A stretch of DNA of 40,008 bases from contig CAMWUW010000001.1 of assembly GCA_947177525.1 (NCBI GenBank), positions 70,847-110,854 on the forward strand, in the 5' to 3' direction. This DNA comes from an uncultured Bacteroidales bacterium. GTDB taxonomy: Bacteria > Bacteroidota > Bacteroidia > Bacteroidales > UBA932. A program made the translations under genes and the position numbers. Positions 9,042 to 18,549 of the stretch are shown piece after piece. Position 1 is the stretch's first letter, and each line of letters opens with the position of its first letter. Below the pieces are notes generated by a model. It had not been told where the DNA came from, searched no databases, and saw only the letters and a list, made by a program, of their open reading frames with translations.

Positions 9042-10094
9042 ATGAATCATTCACCGTTAATTTCTATAATTATTCCTGTCTATAAAGCTGAGAATTATAT
9101 TCGCAAGTGCGTGGATAGCCTTCTTGCTCAGACTTTTAAGGATTATGAAATTCTTCTGATTGATGATGGCAGCCCAGACAGAAGTGGTGAAATCTGTGAT
9201 GAATATGAAACAAAAGATAGTCGTATAAGAGTTTTTCACAAAGAGAATGGTGGGGTCTCGAGAGCAAGAAATTTAGGCATTGACAATGCTTTAGGGCTAT
9301 GGATGGTTTTTGTTGATTCAGATGATTGGGTTGAACCAAATTATTTGCAGACTTTGTTTGAGGCAACAGCGAATGGCTCAGTTGAATTTGTTGTATCCGG
9401 TATTCGGTATTTTTTTGCACACAAAAAGCAATATTATACAATGTTTTCATATCCTGATAGTGTCATTGATATAGATGAGATGCCTGAAGCCATCCGTGAT
9501 TTACAGTTATTAAAAAATGGATGTCCAGTAGCCAAATTGTATCAGACAAAAATTATCAGGGAGAATCATTTGTGTTTTGATGTTGATATGTCAATAAATG
9601 AAGATCATTTGTTTGTAATACAGTATTATAATGCAATTGATAAGATGGCAACGGTGCATGCAATTTCGTATAATTATTTTTTTGATTTTCAGGTTCCGTC
9701 GCTGACTAAAACTTATCATTCATCTGAGGAGTTCATTAAAATTGCAGAAATAATGTCAAGAGAATTTGCCAAATTTACAAATCGCTATCCCAATATAACA
9801 AATGAGTATTGGGAACCTGTTAAAGAAATATTTGGCTTACAGCAAATTGTTAAAGCAATTGACAATTCCATTTGTAGCGAAAGTCCGAATGCCGTTCTTG
9901 TAAAGGTTAGAGATTTGTTGTTACAAGACGCAGACAGGATATCTAAGCCAATTGCTGTATTTCAAAGAATGCGTTTTGCCCTTTTGCTGAACCAGCATTA
10001 TGATATGTTGTTAATGCAAACTTATATACAAATAAAAATCAGAAATTTAATTTTTGTTATTAAATCTAAGATAAAGCGTTTATTGATGTATTAA
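9042..10094 (+). CDS. Glycosyltransferase family 2
   Basis: The 350-residue protein is a GT-A fold transferase. It has the N-terminal signature ISIIIPVYKAENYIRKCVDSLL, the nucleotide-binding IDDGSPD near residue 40, ENGGVSRARNLGID and the metal-binding DSDDW near residue 90. It starts 2 bp after the pyruvyl transferase stop and ends 8 bp before the polymerase gene, so it belongs to the same operon. It should add one sugar of the repeat unit from a nucleotide donor on the cytoplasmic face of the membrane. Donor and linkage are unknown. Confidence 0.9.
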   Translation: MNHSPLISIIIPVYKAENYIRKCVDSLLAQTFKDYEILLIDDGSPDRSGEICDEYETKDSRIRVFHKENGGVSRARNLGIDNALGLWMVFVDSDDWVEPNYLQTLFEATANGSVEFVVSGIRYFFAHKKQYYTMFSYPDSVIDIDEMPEAIRDLQLLKNGCPVAKLYQTKIIRENHLCFDVDMSINEDHLFVIQYYNAIDKMATVHAISYNYFFDFQVPSLTKTYHSSEEFIKIAEIMSREFAKFTNRYPNITNEYWEPVKEIFGLQQIVKAIDNSICSESPNAVLVKVRDLLLQDADRISKPIAVFQRMRFALLLNQHYDMLLMQTYIQIKIRNLIFVIKSKIKRLLMY

Positions 10095-10102
10095 TATAGC
10101 AT

Positions 10103-11314
10103 ATGTTTTATCTGATTTCATTTATATTAATATCTATTTTAGGAATCTATTATTACAGATATCCGAATGCATCATCATATAGAAAAATAGTCAGCATTTT
10201 ATTCGTTTTCTTTGTTTATGTAGCAGGTTTGAGATATAACTTAGGCTTTGATTACTTTTCCTATGAACGCGCTTTTGTTGAAAGTGATACATTAAGAGAT
10301 TTGGCTAAATATTCATCATTTGCAGATTTTCGGGAAATAAATAAATGGGAATTAGGATTTACATTTTTATTTATAACGATCAGAAGTTTTACAGATAACG
10401 TTGTTTGGCTATTTTTATTGTCATCCATAATTTGTACAGTATGTCTGTTTAATTCTTTAAAGTATTTCAGTGAAAGGCCTTATTTCATTTTATCGCTCTT
10501 GACCTATTTCTGTTCTGTATACTTATTGCAAGAAATGCAGGCGCTCCGACAAGCGTTGGCAGCAGGCTTTTTATTTATCTCTTTTGCGAGGTATCATAAT
10601 GGCAGTAAACTAAAGTCGCTGATTTGGATTATTGTTGCAATGCTTTTTCATAATTCGGCTGCAATTTTCTTTATATTTTTTTGGTTTTATAATTATAAGT
10701 TCAAATTATTCACTCAATTATTTTTAGTAGCAATCTCAATCGCCCTTATTGTTTTGCAAATACAATGGATGGCGGAATTCATAAGTGCAAGTTCCTCCAT
10801 TTTTCCTGAGGGCGAGTCAATTGCGAGGCTTTTAAGGTATTTTACAGATTCAGGACTTAATAATACTCGTGGCGTCTATATAACTTATTTTCTATATCTG
10901 TTTGTTTTTTTGATATCGTTGTATGCCAATAGAAAGAGAGGCTATTATCCGGATGATTCAAAACTTGTTTTTGCACAAAATTTTCTTTTCTTTTATTTGG
11001 TGTTTTCTGCTTCGACGTGGGAAATTAATTACATAAGTACAAGAATCGGTTGGTACTTATTGTTTGGAGTCGCAGTATATTTACCGCATGTTGCAGACTA
11101 TTTTGAGAAAAGAAGTAAGAAATTTATCTTGTGCTTCATTGTCGTTTTTAATTTTCTTATAATAAGACATTTTGTTTTTCCAACTATGACAACGGCTCCA
11201 TTTTCACCATATGAGGATTATATTTCATGTAAAGTATTTGGGAAAAAAAGTACAGGTAAAGAGCGTGCGGAAAAATATGCAAGTGAAATGGGAGTTGTAT
11301 TGAAAGAAATATAG
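10103..11314 (+). CDS. wzy: EpsG-family / Wzy-type polysaccharide polymerase
   Basis: The 403-residue protein is hydrophobic throughout, with roughly 10 membrane segments. The sequence near residues 35-55 (VAGLRYNLGFDYFSYERAF) and the motif LRQALAAGFLFISF near residue 150 are typical of EpsG-family proteins, which take the place of Wzy in many Bacteroidota capsule loci. It would polymerise flipped repeat units on the periplasmic side. It is the most AT-rich gene of the cluster (17 of 60 G+C in 10141-10200), a common sign of horizontally moved polymerase genes. Confidence 0.85.
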   Translation: MFYLISFILISILGIYYYRYPNASSYRKIVSILFVFFVYVAGLRYNLGFDYFSYERAFVESDTLRDLAKYSSFADFREINKWELGFTFLFITIRSFTDNVVWLFLLSSIICTVCLFNSLKYFSERPYFILSLLTYFCSVYLLQEMQALRQALAAGFLFISFARYHNGSKLKSLIWIIVAMLFHNSAAIFFIFFWFYNYKFKLFTQLFLVAISIALIVLQIQWMAEFISASSSIFPEGESIARLLRYFTDSGLNNTRGVYITYFLYLFVFLISLYANRKRGYYPDDSKLVFAQNFLFFYLVFSASTWEINYISTRIGWYLLFGVAVYLPHVADYFEKRSKKFILCFIVVFNFLIIRHFVFPTMTTAPFSPYEDYISCKVFGKKSTGKERAEKYASEMGVVLKEI

Positions 11315-11318
11315 TAAA

Positions 11319-12383
11319 ATGAAACATATCTTATTTTTATATAATAGACGTGCAGAAATAGCAGTTACTGGTGGACAAAAATATGAAGAAGAATTGTTCC
11401 AGGGACTAATTGGAAATGAGTGTTTTGCAGTTGAACGCTTCTGTATAAACAAGATTAATGGAATTATAAGCAAGATATTGTCTCCTATATACAATTTGAG
11501 ATTTGTTAAAAAATTGAATGGATATGATATGTTGTTTTTCAATAGTGTAGAGGGATATCATCTTCTTTTATTATCTGTGGTAATGCGTTGGATAAAAAGA
11601 AAAAAAATTGCAATTATACATCATCATTTCGTGTTCTTGGAGTTTTCTGGCCTAAAGCGTGCATTTTATTGGGCACTTGAAACCTTATTCTTGAAAAGTG
11701 CTAATATAATCATAACGGCAAGTCCATATATTGAAACTTTATGTAAAGAAAAATTCAGCAAAAAAGAAATTCGTTTTTGGCCGATTCCATTCTCCTTAAA
11801 TGCAAATAAAACGGAACGTGCTCCTAAAAAAGGGCAGTTATTGTATATAGGCACAATTGAGCCACGAAAGGGATTGGTTTATTTGCTGGATTCCATGGTT
11901 TACTTAAGAAATAAAGGTTATTCTTACCATTTGACAATCATTGGGAAAGTTGTAGATGCTAAATACAAAAAGCAATTGGATGAGATTATTAGTAAAGCTG
12001 GACTAAAAGTTACATTTACAGGTTTCATAAGCCAAGAAGAAAAAACAGACATTATATTACAAAGTGATGTGTTTGTTTTCCCTTCACAGCTGGAAGGGTA
12101 CGGAATGGTACTTTGTGAAGCAATGTGTGAAGGCCTGCCTGTTATATGCTTCAACAACTCTGCAATGCCATTTACAGTAAATAATAATCAAAATGGAATA
12201 ATAGTTCCGAATAAAGATACAATTGCATTTGCTAAAGCAATAGAAAAGATTGTTGAGAATCGTGAAATCAATGAACGGCTTGCTGCTGGAGCCTTGGAGT
12301 ATGCCAGTAATTTAGCCAATCCTCAGCAATTTAAAGAATTGACGAATACGGATGTTGTTAGAATGCTGGGCTGTTGGAACTGA
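11319..12383 (+). CDS. Glycosyltransferase family 4 (GT-B)
   Basis: The 354-residue GT-B transferase has an N-terminal acceptor domain with VTGGQKYEEEL and a C-terminal GT4 donor domain: LLYIGTIEPRKGL near residue 170, FVFPSQLEGYGMVLCEAM with the EX7E signature near residues 255-270, and a GLPVICF turn. It starts 4 bp after the polymerase gene. The 92 bp after it, to the next gene, is AT-rich spacer in which I see no clear promoter or terminator. Confidence 0.88.
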   Translation: MKHILFLYNRRAEIAVTGGQKYEEELFQGLIGNECFAVERFCINKINGIISKILSPIYNLRFVKKLNGYDMLFFNSVEGYHLLLLSVVMRWIKRKKIAIIHHHFVFLEFSGLKRAFYWALETLFLKSANIIITASPYIETLCKEKFSKKEIRFWPIPFSLNANKTERAPKKGQLLYIGTIEPRKGLVYLLDSMVYLRNKGYSYHLTIIGKVVDAKYKKQLDEIISKAGLKVTFTGFISQEEKTDIILQSDVFVFPSQLEGYGMVLCEAMCEGLPVICFNNSAMPFTVNNNQNGIIVPNKDTIAFAKAIEKIVENREINERLAAGALEYASNLANPQQFKELTNTDVVRMLGCWN

Positions 12384-12475
12384 TTTTTGTAACTCAATAG
12401 ATTACAGCCGTCACGTGAATAGAAGGTAAATAATTTAAAATAAGTGTGTTTTAGTTATTCGTCACTAATAAAAAT

Positions 12476-13531
12476 ATGAAATTACTTCATATTATATCAT
12501 CGCTTGAAATAGGTGGTGCCCAACGCTTGCTGGCTGACTTGTTGCCTATTCAGATACAACATGGATTGGAGGTTGATCTATTGGTCAACGTGCAAATTGA
12601 AAATGACTTTACGGAAAAAATCAAGGAATTTGGCATTAATATCATGTCATTGGATAGCAATGACATCTATAGTGTTTCAAATATAATTAAGCTTAGAAGA
12701 ATCATCCGCTCATATGATGTAGTGCACGTGCATTTGTTTCCATCATTATATTGGGCTGCAATCGCTTCCGTCGGACTTAAGGTCAAGATGATTTATACAG
12801 AGCATTCAACTTCTAACCGAAGAAGAGAAAAGTCATATTTTCGTCTGATAGAGAAGTATATATATAAACGATATGACAGAATTATCTCTATCAGCAGGCA
12901 AACGGAAAATGCTCTTCAGCAATGGCTTCAATCTTCGGACAAACGTTTTGTTGTCATTGAGAATGGAGTTGACACAAGACGCTTTTCGGCAATCTGTCGT
13001 CCTGTTGTTCCCAAATCACTGATAATGGTATCGCGCTTTGCCGCATCGAAAGATCAGGAAACGCTGATACGTTCAATGAAATATCTTGATAAGGATGTTG
13101 TGCTGCATTTAGTCGGTGATGGAGATAATCTTGAATATTGCAGGTCAATAGCAAAAAATGAAGGTGTTTCTGATAGAGTAATGTTTTTGGGAGCGCGTTC
13201 AGATATTGCTGAATTGATAAGTGAAGCATACATTGGAATACAATCATCAAACTGGGAAGGATTCGGACTGACAGCGGTCGAAATCATGGCTGCCGGAAAG
13301 CCTGTCATTGTATCGGATGTTGATGGATTGAAGCAAGTCGTTGAGGGGGCCGGCGAGATATTTCATAAAGGGAATGCACGAGAATTGGCTCTGAAAATTT
13401 CTCATTTGCTTGAAGACAAGTCTTATTATGAAGCAATTGCAGCCAATTGCAAATGCCGTGCTGCCTGTTATGACATTGAGTTGATGGCTGGCAAATATGA
13501 AAATATATATTATGAACTTATGAAAGGTTAG
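12476..13531 (+). CDS. Glycosyltransferase family 4 (GT-B)
   Basis: The 351-residue protein begins with LHIISSLEIGGAQRLLADLL, the glycine-rich acceptor-side signature of GT4 enzymes. The GT4 core follows: ENGVDTRRF, MVSRFAASKDQETLI near residue 185, LHLVGDGDN, and SSNWEGFGLTAVEIMAAGKPVIVS with the EX7E pair near residues 255-270. It is probably one of the transferases that assemble the repeat unit. An 87-bp spacer without obvious signals follows. Confidence 0.88.
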   Translation: MKLLHIISSLEIGGAQRLLADLLPIQIQHGLEVDLLVNVQIENDFTEKIKEFGINIMSLDSNDIYSVSNIIKLRRIIRSYDVVHVHLFPSLYWAAIASVGLKVKMIYTEHSTSNRRREKSYFRLIEKYIYKRYDRIISISRQTENALQQWLQSSDKRFVVIENGVDTRRFSAICRPVVPKSLIMVSRFAASKDQETLIRSMKYLDKDVVLHLVGDGDNLEYCRSIAKNEGVSDRVMFLGARSDIAELISEAYIGIQSSNWEGFGLTAVEIMAAGKPVIVSDVDGLKQVVEGAGEIFHKGNARELALKISHLLEDKSYYEAIAANCKCRAACYDIELMAGKYENIYYELMKG

Positions 13532-13618
13532 GATTATAGTTGCTTGAAGAACTGTCCCATGTTGGAATCAGCTTCTAAAAATGCGTTGTCCACATAGTAA
13601 TATTGAAATAAATCTACC

Positions 13619-14761
13619 ATGCGAAAGAAATTGTTTATAGTTGTAAACCAGGACTGGTTTTTCTTGAGCCATAGATTGCCTATAGGAATCGCTGCAAAAA
13701 AATCCGGATATGATGTAACGGTAGTCTGCGAAGATACAGGTGTTTCATCTAAAATCAGAGATGCAGGACTAAAGACCATCAATTTGCCCATAAATAAGGC
13801 AGGGACAAATATCAAGGATGAAATCAGAACGTTCAGTTTTTTGTACAGGCTTTTCCAGAATGAAAGACCTGATATTGTTCATTTGGTTGGGTTGAAAACG
13901 ATGCTGTGGGGAAGTCTTGCATGCAGATTGGCCGGAGTCAGGGCTATGGTCAGCGCAGTATGTGGGTTGGGGGTCCTTTTTGATGAAAAACACTCCCGGT
14001 CTTTGATGTCAAGGTCTATCCTTAAAGTCTTGCGGTTTACGCATGGCAAGAAAGGCACAATGATCATTTTTCAAAACAATGATGACAAGTCTCTGTTCCT
14101 ATCATCAAAAATTATAAAAGAAGGACAGTGTGCATTTACAAACGGTTCCGGAATTGACCTTAAGAATTATGATTATACTCCTGAACCGTTTACTTGGCCG
14201 ATTAAGGTGATTTTTACTGCCCGAATGGTTGAGGACAAAGGAACCTTGGTGTTGATTGATGCAGCCAAGAAGTTGGAAGCGGAATATAAAGGTAAAATTC
14301 AATTTTTGCTTTGTGGCGGATTGGATACAAACCCTAATGGCATAACTAAGGATATGTTGGAAAGCAAATGCGATGGAGAATATATCCAATGGTTGGGACA
14401 CCGGAAAGATGTTTTGGATTTATTGAAGCAATCTCATATTATGGCATTCCCGTCATGGTATCGTGAAGGATTGCCTAAATCAGTTATTGAGGCGGAAGCG
14501 ATAGGAAGACCTGTTGTCACTACGGATTCTGTTGGCTGCCGTGACACTGTGATAGATGGTTATAACGGATTCTTGATTCCTGTCAAAGATTCGGATGCAC
14601 TTGCAGATGTACTAAAAAAACTCATTGATAATCCTGAACTCCGGAAGAAAATGGGCAGAAATGCCCGTGAATTTGCGGTAGATAAGTTTGATATTAAAGA
14701 TGTTGTTAATGTACACTTGCAAGTGTATAATGAGATATTTAAGTTTACCCGTCATAATTAA
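13619..14761 (+). CDS. Glycosyltransferase family 4, PglA/WbuB-like
   Basis: The 380-residue protein has the N-terminus KLFIVVNQDWFFLSHRLPI and the stretch HLVGLKTMLWGSLACRLAGV, characteristic of the PglA-like GT4 subgroup that often adds the second sugar next to the lipid-linked N-acetylated sugar. The C-terminal domain shows FTARMVEDKGTLVLIDA, WLGHRKDVLDLL, and FPSWYREGLPKSVIEAEAIG. Because of this family tie it may act early in repeat-unit assembly, but that is inference. A 70-bp AT-rich spacer follows. Confidence 0.87.
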   Translation: MRKKLFIVVNQDWFFLSHRLPIGIAAKKSGYDVTVVCEDTGVSSKIRDAGLKTINLPINKAGTNIKDEIRTFSFLYRLFQNERPDIVHLVGLKTMLWGSLACRLAGVRAMVSAVCGLGVLFDEKHSRSLMSRSILKVLRFTHGKKGTMIIFQNNDDKSLFLSSKIIKEGQCAFTNGSGIDLKNYDYTPEPFTWPIKVIFTARMVEDKGTLVLIDAAKKLEAEYKGKIQFLLCGGLDTNPNGITKDMLESKCDGEYIQWLGHRKDVLDLLKQSHIMAFPSWYREGLPKSVIEAEAIGRPVVTTDSVGCRDTVIDGYNGFLIPVKDSDALADVLKKLIDNPELRKKMGRNAREFAVDKFDIKDVVNVHLQVYNEIFKFTRHN

Positions 14762-14831
14762 AGAATGACATTAAAATGGATCTAATATTTGAACAGTTTT
14801 AATTTGTCGTATTCCTACAATTGTTAAATGC

Positions 14832-15959
14832 ATGAAGATAGCATATTGCATAGAGTCGGCATATAATTCCGGCGGGATGGAACACGTGCTGTCCTTGAAA
14901 GCCAATTATCTATGCGAGAAGCTAGGATATGATGTGTATGTTATAACGACCGACCAGGCCGGCCATTCCAACTTTTTTGAATTTTCAGAGAGGATAACGT
15001 TCATAGACCTGGATGTAAAATATAAGGAGCTTGCGGGAAAGCCGTTTGTCAGGAAAGCTTATCTTTATTGGAAGAAGAGACGGATGCATTATGCAAGGCT
15101 CAAAAATGTACTGGACTGTCTGAATGCCGACATCGTAATCTCAATGTTCGGGAAAGAGACGTCCATGCTGTGGCGTATAAAGGACGGGAGCAAAAAGATA
15201 CTGGAATTCCACTTTTCCAAATACATGCGCCTGATGGTGCAGCAGAGTGCATCCATGAGAATCATCAATTTGTTCAGGACTCTCATGGACTCCATATTTG
15301 CAAGACATTACGACAGGTTTATTATACTTACGCAAGAGGATGAAAAGTCCTGGAAAAGACACCGTAATCTTATGGTAATCCCTAACCCGTCTTTTATGCG
15401 TCCGGATCGTCCGGCAGCATTGGAGAATAAGCGTGTCATAGCCGTCGGCCGCCTGTGCCATCAGAAAGGGTTTGACATGCTTGTGTCCGCATGGGCTTTG
15501 GTCCATCCTTCGGAACCCGACTGGCATCTGGACATCTACGGCTCAGGAGAATGGAATGAGTTGCTGGAGCGCCAAATAACAGAATGCGGCCTGGATGCAA
15601 GCATTAGCATTCATCAGCCAGTCATGGATATACAAAGCATCTATCTGGAGTCATCCATATTGGCATTGACCTCCCGCTACGAAGGGTTTGGGCTTGTCTT
15701 GACAGAAGCGATGGGTTGCGGTGTCCCGGTTGTGTCATTTGCATGCAAATGTGGTCCAAGGGATATTGTTGAGGACGGGCATAATGGATTTCTGGTAAGG
15801 GAAAACGATGTAAAAGGATTTGCAGGAAAACTGTTGCATTTGATGAGGTCGCAGGATGTGCGAAAGGAGATGGGAAAGAATGCCATGGAATCCGCACAGG
15901 AGTATGACATGGAGATAATTATGAAAAAATGGGATGGCGTTTTTAAATCGCTATTGTGA
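14832..15959 (+). CDS. Glycosyltransferase family 4 (AmsD/CapH-like)
   Basis: The 375-residue GT-B protein starts KIAYCIESAYNSGGMEHVLS, a typical acceptor-domain start with the GGMEHV motif. The donor domain shows VIAVGRLCHQKGFDMLVSAW near residue 200, LDIYGSGEWNELLERQI and TSRYEGFGLVLTEAMGCGVP with the EX7E pair near residue 285. Composition returns here to near the genomic level (visibly more GC than the genes from wzx to the previous GT). It ends 6 bp before the next gene. Confidence 0.88.
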   Translation: MKIAYCIESAYNSGGMEHVLSLKANYLCEKLGYDVYVITTDQAGHSNFFEFSERITFIDLDVKYKELAGKPFVRKAYLYWKKRRMHYARLKNVLDCLNADIVISMFGKETSMLWRIKDGSKKILEFHFSKYMRLMVQQSASMRIINLFRTLMDSIFARHYDRFIILTQEDEKSWKRHRNLMVIPNPSFMRPDRPAALENKRVIAVGRLCHQKGFDMLVSAWALVHPSEPDWHLDIYGSGEWNELLERQITECGLDASISIHQPVMDIQSIYLESSILALTSRYEGFGLVLTEAMGCGVPVVSFACKCGPRDIVEDGHNGFLVRENDVKGFAGKLLHLMRSQDVRKEMGKNAMESAQEYDMEIIMKKWDGVFKSLL

Positions 15960-15965
15960 GAATCT

Positions 15966-17042
15966 ATGCGAAGAATGGTTTTTCATTGCTCAGTGAAAAA
16001 CGAGGGCAACCCTGACGCCAGTCAAATCCGTCCGTTAAAGATGATTGAGGCATTCAGGCGGACAGGTTATGACGTGGCTGTCGTATATGGTGACGGTGCG
16101 GAGAGGAAAAAAAGGATAGCTGACATAAAAAGGGACATCCGCGCTGGTGTGAAATATGATTTTCTGTATAGCGAATCATCCACGCTGCCGACATTGTGTA
16201 CAGAAAACAATCATTTGCCTTCTTATCCTTTCCTGGATTTTTCATTTTTCTCATTTTGCCGCAGGCATGGAATACGCGTCGGCCTGTTCTACCGTGACAT
16301 CTATTGGCGCTTCAGGTTTGGCAATGAGAGCTGGAAGATGAAGTTTCTGAAGCCGTTCTACATCTATGACCTGATTATGTACAGGCGCCTTGTGGATGTT
16401 CTTTTCCTTCCGTCAAAGGAGATGCTCGGATATATCCCGCTTGGTTTTCCCGGCAGAGTGGAGGAGCTCCCTCCTGGGGCCGGGGAAATGTCATTTACAA
16501 AAACAGGCATGCCCGGCCAAGGCTTGAATTTGCTTTACATAGGAGGCCTTGTCCCGCATTATGATCTCAGGATGCTTGTGAAGGCGGTATCGGAGATACC
16601 CGAGATTACCTTTACGCTTTGCTGCCGCAAGAAAGAGTGGATGCGTGTAGGGCATTTCTATGATGGCCTGCTTTCCGACAATATACGTGTAGTCCACAAA
16701 TCCGGTGATGAGCTTGACGCCTTGTACCGCGAGGCAGACCTTTTCTGCATTTATGTCAAGGCACATGAGTATTGGAAGTTCGCGGTTCCGTTCAAACTTT
16801 TTGAATCCATCGGGCACTGGTGTCCGGTCTTGGCATCGGAGGGAACATGGACGGCTGATTTTGTTTCGCGTGAGTGCATCGGTCCGGTCTGTCGCCATGA
16901 TGTTGATGAGCTGGTCAGGCTATTGAGGGAGCTGGCAGTCAACCGGGAGAAATTGATGGAATACAGAAAGCGTGTGACGGAGATTGCTCCGCAGCACACC
17001 TGGGAGATGCGTTGCCGCAAAGTTGCGCAGATGCTTTTATGA
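15966..17042 (+). CDS. GT4-like glycosyltransferase (divergent)
   Basis: The 358-residue protein lies in the glycosyltransferase run, 6 bp after the preceding GT4. The N-terminal half (DASQIRPLKMIEAFRRTGYDVAV and FLYSESSTLPTLCTE) resembles an acceptor domain. The C-terminal half has LNLLYIGGLVPHYDLRMLVKAV near residue 185, TLCCRKKEW, and KFAVPFKLFESIGHWCPVLAS, a GT4-type ending in which the usual EGFG...E signature is replaced by a weaker FKLFE. It is probably a transferase of the same polysaccharide pathway. Activity is less certain because the EX7E motif is not clear. Confidence 0.72.
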   Translation: MRRMVFHCSVKNEGNPDASQIRPLKMIEAFRRTGYDVAVVYGDGAERKKRIADIKRDIRAGVKYDFLYSESSTLPTLCTENNHLPSYPFLDFSFFSFCRRHGIRVGLFYRDIYWRFRFGNESWKMKFLKPFYIYDLIMYRRLVDVLFLPSKEMLGYIPLGFPGRVEELPPGAGEMSFTKTGMPGQGLNLLYIGGLVPHYDLRMLVKAVSEIPEITFTLCCRKKEWMRVGHFYDGLLSDNIRVVHKSGDELDALYREADLFCIYVKAHEYWKFAVPFKLFESIGHWCPVLASEGTWTADFVSRECIGPVCRHDVDELVRLLRELAVNREKLMEYRKRVTEIAPQHTWEMRCRKVAQMLL

Positions 17043-17093
17043 TGATGTTCTTGCATTTCGTTTGTAGATTTACTATTACAAAGAAGCATATAT

Positions 17094-18428
17094 ATGAAAT
17101 TGATTTTGTTGTCCGGCGGTTCAGGACGTCGCCTTTGGCCGCTGTCCAATGACGTCCGCTCCAAGCAGTTCCTGAAGGTGCTTCCGTTACCTGGCGGAGG
17201 AACCGAGTCCATGATACAGCGTGTCATAAGGCAGATTATGGAAAGCGGGATTGCCCCTTCAGATATAATCATCGCGACATCCGCATCTCAAAGGGAACTG
17301 ATTGAAAGTCAGGTAGCCACGGATGTACATACCGTCATCGAGCCGATGCGGCGTGACACTTTCCCCGCCATAGCTTTGTCTGCGGCATATCTCAGGTCCG
17401 AAATGAATTGTCCGGATGACGAGATTGTGGCCGTGCTGCCATGCGACCAGTTTGTTGACATGTCTTACTTCGGAATTATCAGAAAGATGGCGGAAATTGC
17501 TGAGAGCGGAGCGGCTGACATAGTTCTGATGGGTATAGAGCCTAAAAATCCCTCTTCAGCATTCGGCTATATGCTTCCTGAAAACGGGAATGGCAGGACA
17601 GTCAGAGTGAAGGAATTTGTTGAAAAGCCTGATTCAGAGCGTGCCATGTCGATAATACGCCAAGGAGGACTGTGGAATGGAGGCGTGTTTGCATTTTCAC
17701 TCGGGTACATGATGGATAAGCTCGGGGAGCTTGGTCACGGAACCGATTATATGCTTATACTCGAGAATTACGGGCAGCTTCCGAAAATCTCATTTGACTA
17801 TGAGGTTGTTGAGAAAGCTGATCGCATTTGTGCGGTGCCTTATTATGGAGAATGGTCAGACCTGGGCAGCTGGGACAGCCTGGTGAAGAAGACAGGCCGG
17901 GTATCTGGGCATACCGTCATGTCGGACTGCAACGGCACAAGCGTAATCAACGAGCAGAATATTCCGGTTGTGTGTTGCGGTGTTGACAATGTTATAGTGG
18001 CGTCTTCCTATGATGGCATTCTGGTTACTTCCGCATCCAAGACATCCAATCTTAAGAGCATCGTTGAAAACCTTGTGCAATGCCCTATGTATGAGGAATA
18101 TTCATGGGGTGAAGCCAGAAGAATCTCTTATGCTGAGGGTGATGGCGGCCTTGATTCATTGACAAGACATTTGATTATAAAAGATGGATGTGCAACAGGA
18201 GGTCATTGCCATGCCAAGCGTTCGGAGATTTATACGGTTATCAAAGGAAAGGGATTTGTCGCTCTTGACGGGAAGGTCATGGAAGTGAAAACCGGAGACA
18301 GCATAACCATTCCGGCATTGTGCCGGCACGCCATAAAGGCTGAGGGTGGACTTGAGTTGATTGAAGTCCAATTCGGGCATGGCTTGGATGAAAAGGACAT
18401 TCAACAGGCCGATTTTGTGTGGGAATAA
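17094..18428 (+). CDS. manC: Mannose-1-phosphate guanylyltransferase with C-terminal cupin (ManC/CpsB type)
   Basis: The 444-residue bifunctional-type protein has an N-terminal nucleotidyltransferase domain opening with LLSGGSGRRLWPLSNDVRSK (residues 4-23). It also contains VLPCDQFV near residue 120, FVEKPD and NGGVFAF. The C-terminal cupin is of the type II mannose-6-phosphate isomerase kind, with GGHCHAKRSEIYTVIKGKGF near residues 365-385. It makes GDP-mannose from Man-1-P and GTP and may also isomerise Fru-6-P to Man-6-P. It is the last gene of the polysaccharide operon: a terminator-like hairpin lies about 90 bp downstream. Confidence 0.9.
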   Translation: MKLILLSGGSGRRLWPLSNDVRSKQFLKVLPLPGGGTESMIQRVIRQIMESGIAPSDIIIATSASQRELIESQVATDVHTVIEPMRRDTFPAIALSAAYLRSEMNCPDDEIVAVLPCDQFVDMSYFGIIRKMAEIAESGAADIVLMGIEPKNPSSAFGYMLPENGNGRTVRVKEFVEKPDSERAMSIIRQGGLWNGGVFAFSLGYMMDKLGELGHGTDYMLILENYGQLPKISFDYEVVEKADRICAVPYYGEWSDLGSWDSLVKKTGRVSGHTVMSDCNGTSVINEQNIPVVCCGVDNVIVASSYDGILVTSASKTSNLKSIVENLVQCPMYEEYSWGEARRISYAEGDGGLDSLTRHLIIKDGCATGGHCHAKRSEIYTVIKGKGFVALDGKVMEVKTGDSITIPALCRHAIKAEGGLELIEVQFGHGLDEKDIQQADFVWE

Positions 18429-18515
18429 TTTAAAATCTGTTAGAATAGATTGCTCTTGTGGAATGGCACAAACATCAATTAGGTTGTTTATTCTTTTAAA
18501 TGCATCAATGATATT

Positions 18516-18549
18516 AAGGGAAACTTAACAAAAAAGTGAAGTTTCCCTT
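18516..18549 (+). terminator. Terminator-like hairpin after manC
   Basis: A perfect 11-bp inverted repeat (AAGGGAAACTT at 18516-18526 and AAGTTTCCCTT at 18539-18549) encloses a 12-nt A-rich loop and runs into a short T stretch (18548-18551). It fits a rho-independent terminator ending the polysaccharide operon. Because it directly abuts the -33 element of the next promoter, it could also be an operator. Confidence 0.62.

Noticed and set aside
13534..13620. Minus-strand 28-codon frame in the spacer between two GT4 genes with a plausible protein-like sequence
   Set aside because: It is part of a longer shadow frame across the next glycosyltransferase, overlaps that gene's start, and has no recognisable domain or promoter.
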